Of a stretch of 64,000 nt of DNA, positions 9,966 through 19,291 are shown piece after piece. Source of the stretch: Rhodocytophaga rosea (lineage in GTDB: Bacteria; Bacteroidota; Bacteroidia; Cytophagales; 172606-1); assembly GCF_010119975.1 (NCBI RefSeq), contig NZ_CP048222.1, positions 2,684,501 to 2,748,500 of the forward strand. Direction: 5' to 3'. The notes beneath the pieces were generated by a model. It was given only the letters and a program-made list of their open reading frames with translations, was not told the origin of the DNA and made no database searches. Made by a program: the position numbers and the translations under genes. Every line of letters starts with the position of its first letter. Position 1 is the first letter of the stretch.

Positions 9966-11207
9966 ATGCCCGTTGTTGCTCAGGAGACCGCCAAATCTCC
10001 ATTTTACTATATAAAAAAGCGATTCTTAAACAACAAGCCTGCCGTTTTTGGCCTGGCCATTATTGTTTTTTGTGTGCTGCTTACGCTGCTTGGAAACCTG
10101 GTAATGCCCGACCGTACGCCGGATGCAAATGATGGCGCTGCTCAGATTCAGAAAAAACCCATCGGATTTCAGGTCGACATGCTGAAAATGCGTAGAGGCG
10201 TATCGCTGGAAGACAATAATATTCTCACAGATATTTATTCAGGCATTGAGAGCCAGTATAGAATTATACCTGTTGAATCGTATCGTATGGATGGAATTGA
10301 TGTATATGTGCGGGAATACAATGGAAACGGCGAAGAAAAAAAGTATTCAATTGTAAAAGCAGTACTCCCCTTATATATCGGCCAGTCAAGTAAAATGTCA
10401 GGTTCACAAAATTACGAACTACAGGGAGAAACCATTAAGTATTTAGATAGCGACGAACGTATCCAGACAATTACTAAGTCTGAATTACTTTCCCAATTTC
10501 AAAAAGAGAATATCGAAACCCGGAATTATATGCTGGGTACAGATAAAGTAGGCCGTGATATGTTGAGCCGCTTGTTATATGGCATGCGTATTTCGCTCTC
10601 AGTTGGGTTTGTATCGGTACTCATTTCTGTACTGGTAGGTATTACGCTGGGTGCCTTGGCAGGCTTTTTTGGTGGCAAAACCGATAGTATCATTATGTGG
10701 CTCATGACCGTGGTATGGTCTATTCCCAGTATTATGCTGGTAATTGCTATCAGTATGGCACTTCAAAGTAAAGGATTATGGGTAGTGTTTTTGGCCATTG
10801 GTCTCACCAGCTGGGTAGAAATTGCCAGGGTAGTACGGGGACAAATTATGTCGATCAAACAAAAATTATTTGTAGAAGCTGCCCGTTCTCTCGGTATGAG
10901 CAACCGCCGGATTATCTATTACCACATTATGCCCAATATACTGGGTCCGTTAATTGTAATTACCACTTCCAATTTTGCCTCAGCTATTCTTACAGAAGCC
11001 GGATTGAGTTTTCTGGGATTAAGCGTACAAATTCCTACACCTTCCTGGGGAACCATGATTAACGAAGGATTTACCACCATAGGCACAAAAGATAGCTGGC
11101 ATTTAGTATTTTTGCCAAGCTTCTGTATCAGTTTGCTGGTACTGGCTTTTAATTTATTCGGCAATGGATTACGGGATGCCTATGATCCCACCACCCTTTT
11201 AAAGTAA
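9966..11207 (+). CDS. ABC transporter permease, DppC/OppC family
   Basis: A 413-aa inner-membrane permease of the peptide/nickel importer family. After the N-terminal helix (about 25-47), there is an unusually long extracytoplasmic insertion of about 130 residues, then LGTDKVGRDMLSRLLYG and the five-helix permease core. The EAA loop that contacts the ATPase is EAARSLGMSNRR (about 304-315), followed by IMPN. The usual partners (DppB-type permease, ATPases, binding protein) are not adjacent; Bacteroidota often keep this subunit alone. It follows a small protein gene by 7 bases and precedes the phosphatase gene by 6, suggesting one transcript. Substrate is unknown; oligopeptides are the family norm. 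Confidence 0.92.
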   Translation: MPVVAQETAKSPFYYIKKRFLNNKPAVFGLAIIVFCVLLTLLGNLVMPDRTPDANDGAAQIQKKPIGFQVDMLKMRRGVSLEDNNILTDIYSGIESQYRIIPVESYRMDGIDVYVREYNGNGEEKKYSIVKAVLPLYIGQSSKMSGSQNYELQGETIKYLDSDERIQTITKSELLSQFQKENIETRNYMLGTDKVGRDMLSRLLYGMRISLSVGFVSVLISVLVGITLGALAGFFGGKTDSIIMWLMTVVWSIPSIMLVIAISMALQSKGLWVVFLAIGLTSWVEIARVVRGQIMSIKQKLFVEAARSLGMSNRRIIYYHIMPNILGPLIVITTSNFASAILTEAGLSFLGLSVQIPTPSWGTMINEGFTTIGTKDSWHLVFLPSFCISLLVLAFNLFGNGLRDAYDPTTLLK

Positions 11208-11213
11208 AGACTT

Positions 11214-12433
11214 TTGATTAACACGCTGAAAGATAAACTCCGCATTAAGGAGCTGGAATTGAACTCGATCCTGGAGATCACTCAGGCGATCAATAATAAT
11301 TTCCCGGAGGAATCCCTCTACAAAATCTATAACTTTACCTTACGAGCCAATCTGAATATCAGCAAATTGGCATTGTATATTCTGGAAGTTCCTCAAACCT
11401 GGGAATGTAAAGTTAACTTTGGTACAGTAGCTAATTTCACTACCCAGTTATTGGATGTAGAGAAATTAAATGCCAGAGATATAGTGTGGCTGGAAAATAC
11501 TACCATGCCTGCCCCTTTTAAAGAATTTGACCTTGCGATTCCGGTTTTTCATAAAGACCGGGTACTAGCCTATATATTTGTAGGGGAAGACAAGAAAAAT
11601 CCCGAATCTGGTATTGATACCACATTTATACAAACGCTGACTAATATCATTGTGGTAGCCATAGAAAACAAAAAACTGGCACGGCGCCAGCTGGCACAGG
11701 AAGCTTTAAACCGCGAACTTGAAATTGCCAGGCAGGTACAGGAAATGCTTTTTCCTAAAAAACTCCCTTATAATGATAAATTAAAGGTAAAAGCAGATTA
11801 TTTCCCACATTATTCAATAGGCGGCGACTATTACGATTTTATTCAGATTACACCTGATAAATTTCTGCTCTGTATTGCTGATGTTTCCGGCAAAGGTGTT
11901 CCGGCGGCACTGCTCATGTCTAATTTTCAGGCTTCTTTACGCATTCTGGTCCGGCAAACGACAGATTTAAAAGCCATTGTTCATGAATTGAATTACGGCC
12001 TATATCAGAATTCCGGGGTGGGAGTTTTATTACTTTCTTTTGTGCCCTTTATAACCAGTCTACACATACGCTCAGCTACGTAAATGCTGGTCATAATGCG
12101 CCTATTTTTTGCGATAGTCAAGGGAAGACTTCACTGCTGGAAAAAGGAACCACCATATTAGGCATTTTTCATCCGTTGCCTTTTTTGCACGTGGCGGTCA
12201 TTGAGAACACTAAAAATTTTCTGCTTTTTACCTATACTGATGGGGTCGTAGAAACCCGCAACAGCGATGAAGAAGAGTTTGGTCCTGAACGTTTGCTTGA
12301 ATTTATACAGATACACCATAAAGCCAACCCCGATGAATTACATACCAGGCTTATTAAGCGGATTGAAGAATTCCGTTATGGCAATCAGTATGCTGATGAC
12401 GTAACGCTGCTTTCCTGTAAGGTGATTGAATGA
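11214..12433 (+). pseudogene. GAF-SpoIIE (PP2C) serine phosphatase, one-base frameshift
   Basis: A regulator of the RsbU/SpoIIE type that dephosphorylates anti-sigma-factor antagonists or similar. Translation begins at a TTG (11214), 6 bases after the permease. Residues 1-160 form a GAF-like sensor, then a short coiled helix ELEIARQVQEMLFPKKLP leads to the PP2C domain with GGDYYDF and IADVSGKGVPAALLMS. The frame is lost near 12025-12040 and resumes in another frame with FCALYNQSTHTLSYVNAGHNAP, then TYTDGVVETRN and YADDVTLL, all conserved. Adding one T to the TTTT run at about 12033 restores an unbroken 406-aa protein. Probably a sequencing error; if real, the phosphatase is inactive because the second metal-binding half is lost. 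Confidence 0.82.
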
Positions 12434-12501
12434 GAGGTAGATGCTATAAATAGCAAACAAAGCTGTTAAATTTCATTTATTAAATATTTGGCATTTCAAT
12501 T

Positions 12502-13503
12502 TCACCACTTGATCAGCGCAGAAGCCCAGGTAAAACCGCTACCAAATGCCGCCAGACAAACCAGGTTTCCAGGCTGAATTTTACCGGTTTCCCAGGCTTC
12601 ACTCAAGGCAATAGGAATAGAAGCAGCTGTAGTATTTCCATATTTTTGTATATTACTGAATACCTTTTCTTCATTCAATTTGAGTTTTTCACGTACATAA
12701 TTGGTGATACGCAAGTTAGCCTGATGCGGAATGAGCATATCTACATCTGCCACTGAGTAGCCATTGGCCTCTAACGCTTCCATAATTACTTCCGGAAAAC
12801 GAACAACTGCATGCTTGAATACCATATTCCCATTCATATAGGGATCAGTGCTGCCATTATCGATCATCTCCTTAGAAAGCCAGCGGCCGGCCCGGCTTCC
12901 ACCTGGGTCTTTCACAATTAATTCTTCAGCATACCGGCCATCGGCGTGTAGATGTGTAGAAAGAATACGCCGGTTGGCATCCTCCGTGGCCTGCATTACA
13001 ACCGCTCCGGCTCCATCTCCAAAAATAACCGCCATAGCCCGGCCTTTGTCGCTAATATCCATTATAGAAGATTGAATTTCTGCCCCTACCACCAGCACAT
13101 TTTTGTACATGCCACTTTTAATAAACTGATCGGCTACTGAAATAGCATATATAAACCCTGAACATTGGTTGCGGATATCCAGTGCGCCAATATTTGGTAT
13201 ATTTAGTTCTCTCTGTAACAATACACCACTTCCTGGGAAATAGTAATCTGGTGTAATGGTAGCAAATACTATAAAATCAATGTCCTCAGGTGTCAGACCT
13301 GCCCGTTCTATCGCAACTCTGGAAGCATTCACGCCCATACCTGCTACTGTATCCTTGCCAGGCTGAAAAAATCTTCTTTCCTGAATACCGGTGCGTTCCT
13401 GAATCCAGTCATCAGTGGTATCTATAAGTTTTTCCAGGTCATGATTGGTGACAATACGTTCGGGTACATAGTGCCCAACGCCGCTTATGGTTGAATAGGT
13501 CAT
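12502..13503 (-). CDS. fabH: 3-oxoacyl-ACP synthase III (FabH type)
   Basis: A condensing enzyme that starts fatty-acid synthesis by joining acetyl-CoA to malonyl-ACP. The catalytic triad is visible: Cys114 in RNQCSGF, His in PHQANLRI and Asn in YGNTTAASIP. The start is set at MTYSTISGVGHYVP (13503), 8 codons inside the longest frame, giving 333 aa, usual for FabH. It lies 70 bases downstream of rnr on the same strand. The sequence has a longer FATITPDYYFPGSG segment and a RWLSKEMI insert typical of the Bacteroidota FabH-like group, so it might serve another pathway such as flexirubin or other polyene synthesis rather than the main one. Confidence 0.88.
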   Translation of the reverse strand: MTYSTISGVGHYVPERIVTNHDLEKLIDTTDDWIQERTGIQERRFFQPGKDTVAGMGVNASRVAIERAGLTPEDIDFIVFATITPDYYFPGSGVLLQRELNIPNIGALDIRNQCSGFIYAISVADQFIKSGMYKNVLVVGAEIQSSIMDISDKGRAMAVIFGDGAGAVVMQATEDANRRILSTHLHADGRYAEELIVKDPGGSRAGRWLSKEMIDNGSTDPYMNGNMVFKHAVVRFPEVIMEALEANGYSVADVDMLIPHQANLRITNYVREKLKLNEEKVFSNIQKYGNTTAASIPIALSEAWETGKIQPGNLVCLAAFGSGFTWASALIKW

Positions 13504-13573
13504 CGTTTGGAAAGTATAAAGGCGCAAAGTTATCGAGCTAAGCGCCTTGATTAAAATACACTGATAAAATTAT

Positions 13574-15808
13574 TTAAAACTCAAACCCATATTCTGTCTC
13601 GTCTTCCGCTTGTTTTTTGCGTTTGGTTTCCGGCCGGACACGTTCTTTTCCGGAAGGATTTTTTCCAAGTTTTACAAATTCCAGGTCAATACTGCGTTTC
13701 TCCAGGTTAGTGTCTTTTACCCGTACGGTTACTTTGTCGCCAAAGGCAATAATTTTTCCAGTATGCCTGCCCATTACCCGGTAATTTTCTGCATCCAGTT
13801 CGTAATAATCGTCATCCATATCGCTCATCCGCACCATGCCTTCACAGCGGGTCTCTATCATTTCCACAAAAATGCCAAACTCGGTAACACCTGTCACAAT
13901 ACCTTCAAATTCACGATCCTCCATGTTGCGCATATACTCCACCTGCTTGTATTTAATGGAGGCTCTTTCGGCATCGGCAGCAATTTTTTCCATATCCGAC
14001 GAATGCCTGGATTTTTCTTCGTAAGCCGCTTTATCTACCGATTTTCCTTTATCCAAATAATGCTGCAATAATCGGTGCGACATCATATCCGGGTAACGGC
14101 GGATGGGTGACGTAAAATGGGTGTAATGCGGAAAAGCCAGACCAAAATGCCCAGTGGTTTCAGTACTATACTTGGCTTTTGCCATTGTCCGGATCGCCAG
14201 GCTTTGTAATACATTCTGTTCTGGTTTGCCTTCAATGTTATCCATCATCTTGTTGAGCGAAGCAGATACTTTATTTTCTTCCACTTGCAGCGAATACCCC
14301 AGTTTCTTTACAAATACCGACAGCGTTTTTATTTTCTCCAGATCCGGATGATCGTGTATGCGGTATACCATCGTATTCTTGTTCTCGCCCTTTTTCATCT
14401 TGAACACATATTCCGCTACTTTCTTATTAGCCAGTAGCATAAACTCCTCAATCAGCTTATGGGCATCTTTCCGTATTTTCGGATATACTGCTAGCGGTAC
14501 ACCGTTCTCATCAAGTTTGAACTTTACTTCAATGGTTTCAAAACTGATGGCTCCTTTTTTGAAGCGTTCGTCTTTCAGCTTTTTAGCCAAATCATTTAAC
14601 AGTAATAGCTCTTCCGAAAATTCTCCCTGGCCGGTTTCTAATACTTGCTGTGCCTGTTCGTAAGAAAAACGTTTATCAGAATGAATCACCGTACGGCCAA
14701 ACCACTGGTTGAGTATTTTAGCATTGTTGTCCATTTCAAACACCGCAGAAAAAGTTAGCTTGTCTTCATTAGGCCGCAGCGAACACAGTTCATTGGATAA
14801 CTTTTCAGGCAACATCGGAATTACCCGGTCTACCAGGTAAACTGAAGTAGCACGCCGGTAGGCTTCTTTTTCCAGCTGGGTATCTGGTTTTACATAATGG
14901 GTAACATCGGCAATATGAACGCCAATTTCCCAGGTATCATTTTCGAGTTTGCGGATCGATAAGGCATCGTCGAAGTCTTTCGCATCTTCCGGGTCTATGG
15001 TAAATGTGGTAATATCCCTGAAATCACGGCGCTTGGCAATTTCCTGTTGTGTGATGCCCTCCTCAATTTTTGCAGATTCTTCTAACACTTTATCCGGAAA
15101 ACTGAATGGCAAACCAAACTCAGCCATAATCGCATGCATTTCGGTATGGTGTTCACCGGCTTTACCAAGCACCTGAATTACTTCTCCTTCCGGTTTGCGG
15201 TCGTTAGTGGGCCATTGGGTAATTTTTACCAGTACTTTCTCTCCATCTTTCGCTCCGTTTATCTGTTCCTGCCGCACGTAAATGTCGGTATACATTTTTT
15301 TATTATCCGGAATAACAAACGCATATTTGGGTAATACTTCAATTAAGCCCACATATTCATCTTTTTTCCGCTGTAAAACTTCCACTACTTCTCCTTCAGG
15401 TCGCCTGCCATTGGCCTGGGCATACATGGCTACTTTTACCGTATCTCCATCCATAGCTCCTTTTAAAGCAGATGTACTTACCCAGATATCCTGTTCGGAC
15501 TCTTCAGAAACAATAAAAGCATATCTTGGATTTACGTGGTCTACTACACCAGTGAGTTCAGTAGTTTTACTGGAAATCTTATAACTGCCGTTTCTGAGTC
15601 TGTTTAATACGCCGGTATCGGCTAATTGATCCATTAAGGCGGGGAGTTCTTCTTCTTGTTTTTTAGACCGCAGGGAAAGTTTTCTTCGCAATTGGGCCGC
15701 AGAAAAAGCTTTGCTGCGGTGTTGGGTTAAGAAAGCTACTACTTTTTCTTTCAGGCTTCCATCTTCACTTTTTCTGTCTCTTTCTTTCTTTTCTTTTTTA
15801 TTTCTCAT
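13574..15808 (-). CDS. rnr: ribonuclease R
   Basis: A 744-aa processive 3'-to-5' exoribonuclease of the RNB family, important in degrading structured RNA. Domain order: a lysine/arginine-rich N-terminus with a winged-helix segment (KVVAFLTQHRSKAFSAAQL), two cold-shock domains, the RNB catalytic domain with FTIDPEDAKDFDDALS carrying the catalytic aspartates, the HFTSPIRRYPDMMSHR motif, and a C-terminal S1 domain opening EGIVTGVTEFGIFVE. A basic tail follows. Length and order match RNase R rather than RNase II. It lies upstream of fabH on the same strand and probably shares a transcript. Confidence 0.95.
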   Translation of the reverse strand: MRNKKEKKERDRKSEDGSLKEKVVAFLTQHRSKAFSAAQLRRKLSLRSKKQEEELPALMDQLADTGVLNRLRNGSYKISSKTTELTGVVDHVNPRYAFIVSEESEQDIWVSTSALKGAMDGDTVKVAMYAQANGRRPEGEVVEVLQRKKDEYVGLIEVLPKYAFVIPDNKKMYTDIYVRQEQINGAKDGEKVLVKITQWPTNDRKPEGEVIQVLGKAGEHHTEMHAIMAEFGLPFSFPDKVLEESAKIEEGITQQEIAKRRDFRDITTFTIDPEDAKDFDDALSIRKLENDTWEIGVHIADVTHYVKPDTQLEKEAYRRATSVYLVDRVIPMLPEKLSNELCSLRPNEDKLTFSAVFEMDNNAKILNQWFGRTVIHSDKRFSYEQAQQVLETGQGEFSEELLLLNDLAKKLKDERFKKGAISFETIEVKFKLDENGVPLAVYPKIRKDAHKLIEEFMLLANKKVAEYVFKMKKGENKNTMVYRIHDHPDLEKIKTLSVFVKKLGYSLQVEENKVSASLNKMMDNIEGKPEQNVLQSLAIRTMAKAKYSTETTGHFGLAFPHYTHFTSPIRRYPDMMSHRLLQHYLDKGKSVDKAAYEEKSRHSSDMEKIAADAERASIKYKQVEYMRNMEDREFEGIVTGVTEFGIFVEMIETRCEGMVRMSDMDDDYYELDAENYRVMGRHTGKIIAFGDKVTVRVKDTNLEKRSIDLEFVKLGKNPSGKERVRPETKRKKQAEDETEYGFEF

Positions 15809-16406
15809 GTAAATTTATTTCTGGTTGTTTTAACGCCATTCAATTACGCAAAAAATATTTATAAAACGTAACTTATTTAGATAACACTTTTAGAGGCATT
15901 ATACTTCCATTTCACTGATTTTATTGTTGATTATTTTTATATAATACAATTTATTGGCTTAACTCAGATTTCACCGAGATCAGAAGGCAGTATCCATTTA
16001 ACCTTAAAATACTTCCAATTCTAGGTATTTTATGATATTTCGATTTTATATACATTGAGCAAAATAAAAATCATTTTTAGTGACAATTAGGAGCTTTATC
16101 CGTTCATACGGTGCGGCTAGAAAAAGAAAAGACAGCGTATAATAAAGACCTCTTGATGAAGCTGCAATAAAATTCAAACAATCATAAAATAAGGAAGTTA
16201 TCTTCACACCAAAGAGGCTATTAAATAATATAAATGTTATCCCAATGCACTCAAATCGGTATATAAGGATTGTAATAATTCAATAGGTTGGAATAAAATT
16301 TTCAATGTTTTACAACCTAAACCATCTCACTTAAAAACTAATAATCAAGAACAAGCCGGGTATTAGCTAAAAAGTTAAGTAGTAGTACAAGATTATTTTA
16401 TAAATG
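15809..16406. other. 600-base intergenic stretch, no gene seen
   Basis: An A+T-rich stretch without a convincing reading frame, hairpin or repeat. It sits between rnr and the IS630 relic and is probably decayed sequence plus the rnr promoter region. Confidence 0.5.
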
Positions 16407-17095
16407 TTAATCTTTAAAATTGATAAAGTATTTTCCTGCAAAATGTATAAATATCTTATTGAGTACTTCCCAAAGATTTTCTAATGAAACATAACTATGT
16501 AGTTTAAGACATTCATACTTCAATATGCGCCATATCATCTTAATTTTGTTTAGATGTTGGCTGTAAGCTCGTAAAGAAAAATAAGTAAATTTGGTTTTGC
16601 TCCTGTGTAAATTAGCCTGATGAAAAGGGACATTATCTAATAGCAGGCCTGTAATCTTAGTTATAATCTCTACTTATTAATCTGTAGAGTCGACTATGAA
16701 CTGCGCATTCAGAAAGCCTTTTGTAGAAAAACTACTTAACTTGCCTGACTTATCAGCCCAAACACATTAATCCTTTTGCCTTTCTAGGGAAGAATCTCTA
16801 CTTGTTCACCAGCATATTGACGGCAATAAGCCATCATTGGTCTTAAGCAAAAAACACTCTGATTTCCATAGTATAAGTCTATATGTTCTTTCTTTTGAAG
16901 TAATTTTACATCATCCTGGCACTCCTCTTTATAGAGGCATTCAGCCTCATCTTGCTTGGATTTTAGGCTTTTTCTCCAGAATTTCCATCTCCCTCCAGTT
17001 TTTTAAATATCGTTTCAAAGTCTTGCTAGAAAACTCTTTGTTGGGTTCTTTTTTTCCAAATCTTCTCCGGCCTGACTGAGTAAAGATAAAGTTAA
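16407..17095 (-). pseudogene. IS630-family transposase relic
   Basis: Read on the minus strand and across several frames, the stretch spells a decayed IS630 transposase. It starts near KTLKRYLKNW, passes HIDLYYGNQSVFCLRP, then EILP-stop-KGKRINVFGL, then LDNVPFHQANLHRS (DDE catalytic Asp region) and YSQHLNKIKMIWRILKYE, equivalent to the usual YSPELNPIExIWRxLK with its catalytic Glu region degraded (the expected P-E-P-I-E became Q-H-K-I-K). The end is a TAA at 16407-16409. Several stop codons and frameshifts make it dead. No terminal inverted repeats were recognised at either side. Confidence 0.75.
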
Positions 17096-17213
17096 GGATG
17101 GTTATTCCAATGAGATTTAAAATGTAGAGAAAGTATCAAGGCATATCACATCTTCACTGGCACAAGCCCCATTTTTTGCCAGTTTCCAGCATTAAAGCAA
17201 AAGTCTATTCATA

Positions 17214-17355
17214 CTAATTGCGGCTCTGGCCTTCCAGAATAGCTTCCCGTAAAACAGATTTAATCTCGCCTACATCTTTGCAGGGTTTGAGTCCAAAGGT
17301 TTCCATAATGATCTCTCCGGTAATTACCGTCTGAAAGTTGCGGAAGTTGCCTCAG
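17214..17355 (-). pseudogene. 3' remnant of a CCA tRNA nucleotidyltransferase gene
   Basis: On the minus strand, a 46-codon open stretch ending at a TAG (17214-17216) reads NFRNFQTVITGEIIMETFGL and continues KPCKDVGEIKSVLREAILEG. This is the C-terminal end of the HD-type tRNA nucleotidyltransferase of Bacteroidota, whose last helix has exactly this GExIMExFxLxPxxxVGxIKxxIxEAILEG pattern. An upstream TGA breaks the frame and no other part of the gene is present nearby. It is next to an IS630 relic, so the fragment was probably left by rearrangement. An intact copy must exist elsewhere if the organism uses this gene. Confidence 0.65.
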
Positions 17356-17479
17356 AAGGAAATTCCATAAATGAATTATCTGAATATCTCCAGTTTAAAA
17401 GTAAAGTGAATTACTAGTTTATCAAGTTATATCCAGGCTAATCAAAATCGATTTGAACAAGTAAGTTTTTATATAAGCT

Positions 17480-17731
17480 TTACAAATCCAGGCTTTGGTG
17501 ACGACGGTCGGCTTCTTCGTATTCGGCTGCCGGAACAACTTCAAAGCCATCGTCGTACATTTCCTGCAAATCCTCTTCAGTAAGTTCGTATTCATCTTTG
17601 GAAATGGTATCCTCTTCGATCATAATTTCGGTGCCATCATAAATATATTCGTCTTCCGGATTTTGTATTTTTTCAATCTTAAAAAATACGGTCCCGTCTT
17701 CATATTCATTTTTCAAATAAAAGGTCTGCAT
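17480..17731 (-). CDS. small acidic hypothetical protein
   Basis: An 83-aa protein with about a third Asp and Glu, reading MQTFYLKNEYEDGTVFFKIEK at the start and DDGFEVVPAAEYEEADRRH near the end. No signal peptide or membrane segment. It is not a recognised family, though small acidic proteins of this kind are common single genes in Cytophagales. The steady codon use, clean ATG and absence of a better frame on the other strand support it. It sits divergently from the YihY gene, 233 bases away. Confidence 0.65.
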   Translation of the reverse strand: MQTFYLKNEYEDGTVFFKIEKIQNPEDEYIYDGTEIMIEEDTISKDEYELTEEDLQEMYDDGFEVVPAAEYEEADRRHQSLDL

Positions 17732-17964
17732 AAAAATAGAGAGTTAGTAGCTTATTTCACGGATATGTAGAGACGCAAGTTACTAAAATTCAATACTTAT
17801 TATGAAACATGTCCGGATGGATAGGTTGAATGTTTTCATTTGATTTTTCATGTAAAAGAGCTATTAATTTTGTATAATAAATATATTATGTCAACTCTAT
17901 TTCAACGGATTCGTATTTATACAAGAAAATATACAATATATATACTTGTTGGCAGTATTGATTT

Positions 17965-18966
17965 ATGAAAAAGAAGGTATCAAATGTTTTTTCGTTTATA
18001 AAGGAGATGTATGCAGAGTGGACAGCTGATAATTGTTTTCAGCTGGCAGCCGCCTTATCGTACTATACATTATTCTCCATAGCGCCCATGCTGATCATTG
18101 TAATTTCAGTAGCCGGCTATTTTTTTGGAGAAGAAGCCATTAATGGAGAAATCCAAAGGCAGATGAGTAGCCTGGTTGGGAATGATGGAGCGGAAGCATT
18201 AGCAAAAATGATCCAGAGTGCGTATATAGACGCTGAAAGAGGATTGCTCCCAACCATAGTGGGTATTGTTACCTTATTTTTATCCGCTACTCTGGCCTTT
18301 ACAGCCTTGCAGGATTCGCTGAACAAGATCTGGAAAGTACAATTAAAACCACAATCTGGTATTATGGCGGTAGTGATCAACCGGGTGCTTTCTTTTGCTA
18401 TGGTGTTAGGCATCGGCTTTTTGCTACTGGTCTCCATGGTCATAAACAGTTTGCTAAGCGCCCTCAATAAATACATCGAGCGCTTACTAGCTGACTACTC
18501 AGTCTATTTAATCAAACTCAGTGCGTTGTTCATTGGCTTTGCGGTAATTACGGTACTGTTTGCAATGATCTTTAAATTTTTACCCGACGTAAAAATAAAA
18601 TGGCGTAATGTATGGATTGGTGCATTGCTTACTTCTTTCCTGTTTTCGGTGGGACGTTACCTGATCAGCTGGCAAATCGGCAACAGCGACCTGACCAATA
18701 CATATGGTGCAGCAGCCTCTATTGTGGGTATTATACTCTGGATTAATTATTCTTCCCTGATTTTATTTATAGGCGCTGAGTTCATATATGTCTATGTGAA
18801 ACGTAAAGGTGAAACCATTAAACCTGATGAACATGCCATAAAAATCAATTATGGACGGGATGAACATGCGGTACAATCTGCTGAAGCAGATGCGGCGCAT
18901 CCGGCGTATGCAGGCAGAAATAGCCGGCATGCAGGAAAAGCAATCGTAATTGATAAGAGCAGATAA
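17965..18966 (+). CDS. YihY/BrkB-family inner-membrane protein
   Basis: A 333-aa protein of the UPF0761/YihY family, once named ribonuclease BN by mistake. Conserved N-terminal DNCFQLAAALSYYTLFSIAPML is diagnostic, then five or six membrane helices (about 33-53, 93-115, 140-165, 180-205, 215-235, 250-275), with YGAAASIVGIILWINYSSLILFIGAEF the conserved last pair. The C-terminal tail (about 285-333) is charged and predicted cytoplasmic. The function of the family is unresolved; transport or cell-envelope roles have been suggested. It is monocistronic, ended by a hairpin. Confidence 0.9.
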   Translation: MKKKVSNVFSFIKEMYAEWTADNCFQLAAALSYYTLFSIAPMLIIVISVAGYFFGEEAINGEIQRQMSSLVGNDGAEALAKMIQSAYIDAERGLLPTIVGIVTLFLSATLAFTALQDSLNKIWKVQLKPQSGIMAVVINRVLSFAMVLGIGFLLLVSMVINSLLSALNKYIERLLADYSVYLIKLSALFIGFAVITVLFAMIFKFLPDVKIKWRNVWIGALLTSFLFSVGRYLISWQIGNSDLTNTYGAAASIVGIILWINYSSLILFIGAEFIYVYVKRKGETIKPDEHAIKINYGRDEHAVQSAEADAAHPAYAGRNSRHAGKAIVIDKSR

Positions 18967-19050
18967 GCAGCATGAGTTAATGAATCGTTTCTCTGTATAA
19001 TATACGTTCTTAAGCGAGCATATTTCAAGCTTATTAATTGTTTCAAACAT

Positions 19051-19091
19051 AAAGCCTGTTCGTATACAAAATATGTATCTGCACAGGCTTT
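19051..19091 (+). terminator. probable terminator after the YihY gene
   Basis: Arms AAAGCCTGT at 19051-19059 and ACAGGCTTT at 19083-19091, with a further partly pairing GTATACA/TATGTAT core, followed by TGTGTATTG. It lies 85 bases after the stop codon. Confidence 0.55.
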
Positions 19092-19153
19092 GTGTATTGA
19101 TTATTAATTATTAGTTTTGCACTTTCTTAGGTTAAGTATATGAATTTGTAGCG

Positions 19154-19188
19154 GCTTCCTTGCAATAAGATATATTTATTGAGGAAGC
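19154..19188 (+). other. hairpin in the prs leader region
   Basis: GCTTCCT at 19154-19160 pairs with AGGAAGC at 19182-19188, and inner AATAA pairs with TTATT. It lies about 100 bases upstream of the prs start codon. It could be a second terminator for the upstream gene or a leader structure of prs-rplY; the sequence does not decide. Confidence 0.35.
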
Positions 19189-19291
19189 TGATTTATTTTA
19201 ACAAGTGTTGAACGCCCATTTACCAGCTATTGAGATACTGTTTTGATAAAACCGGTGTGTAAAGTTTTGTCAACTTTTTAATGACTAATCT

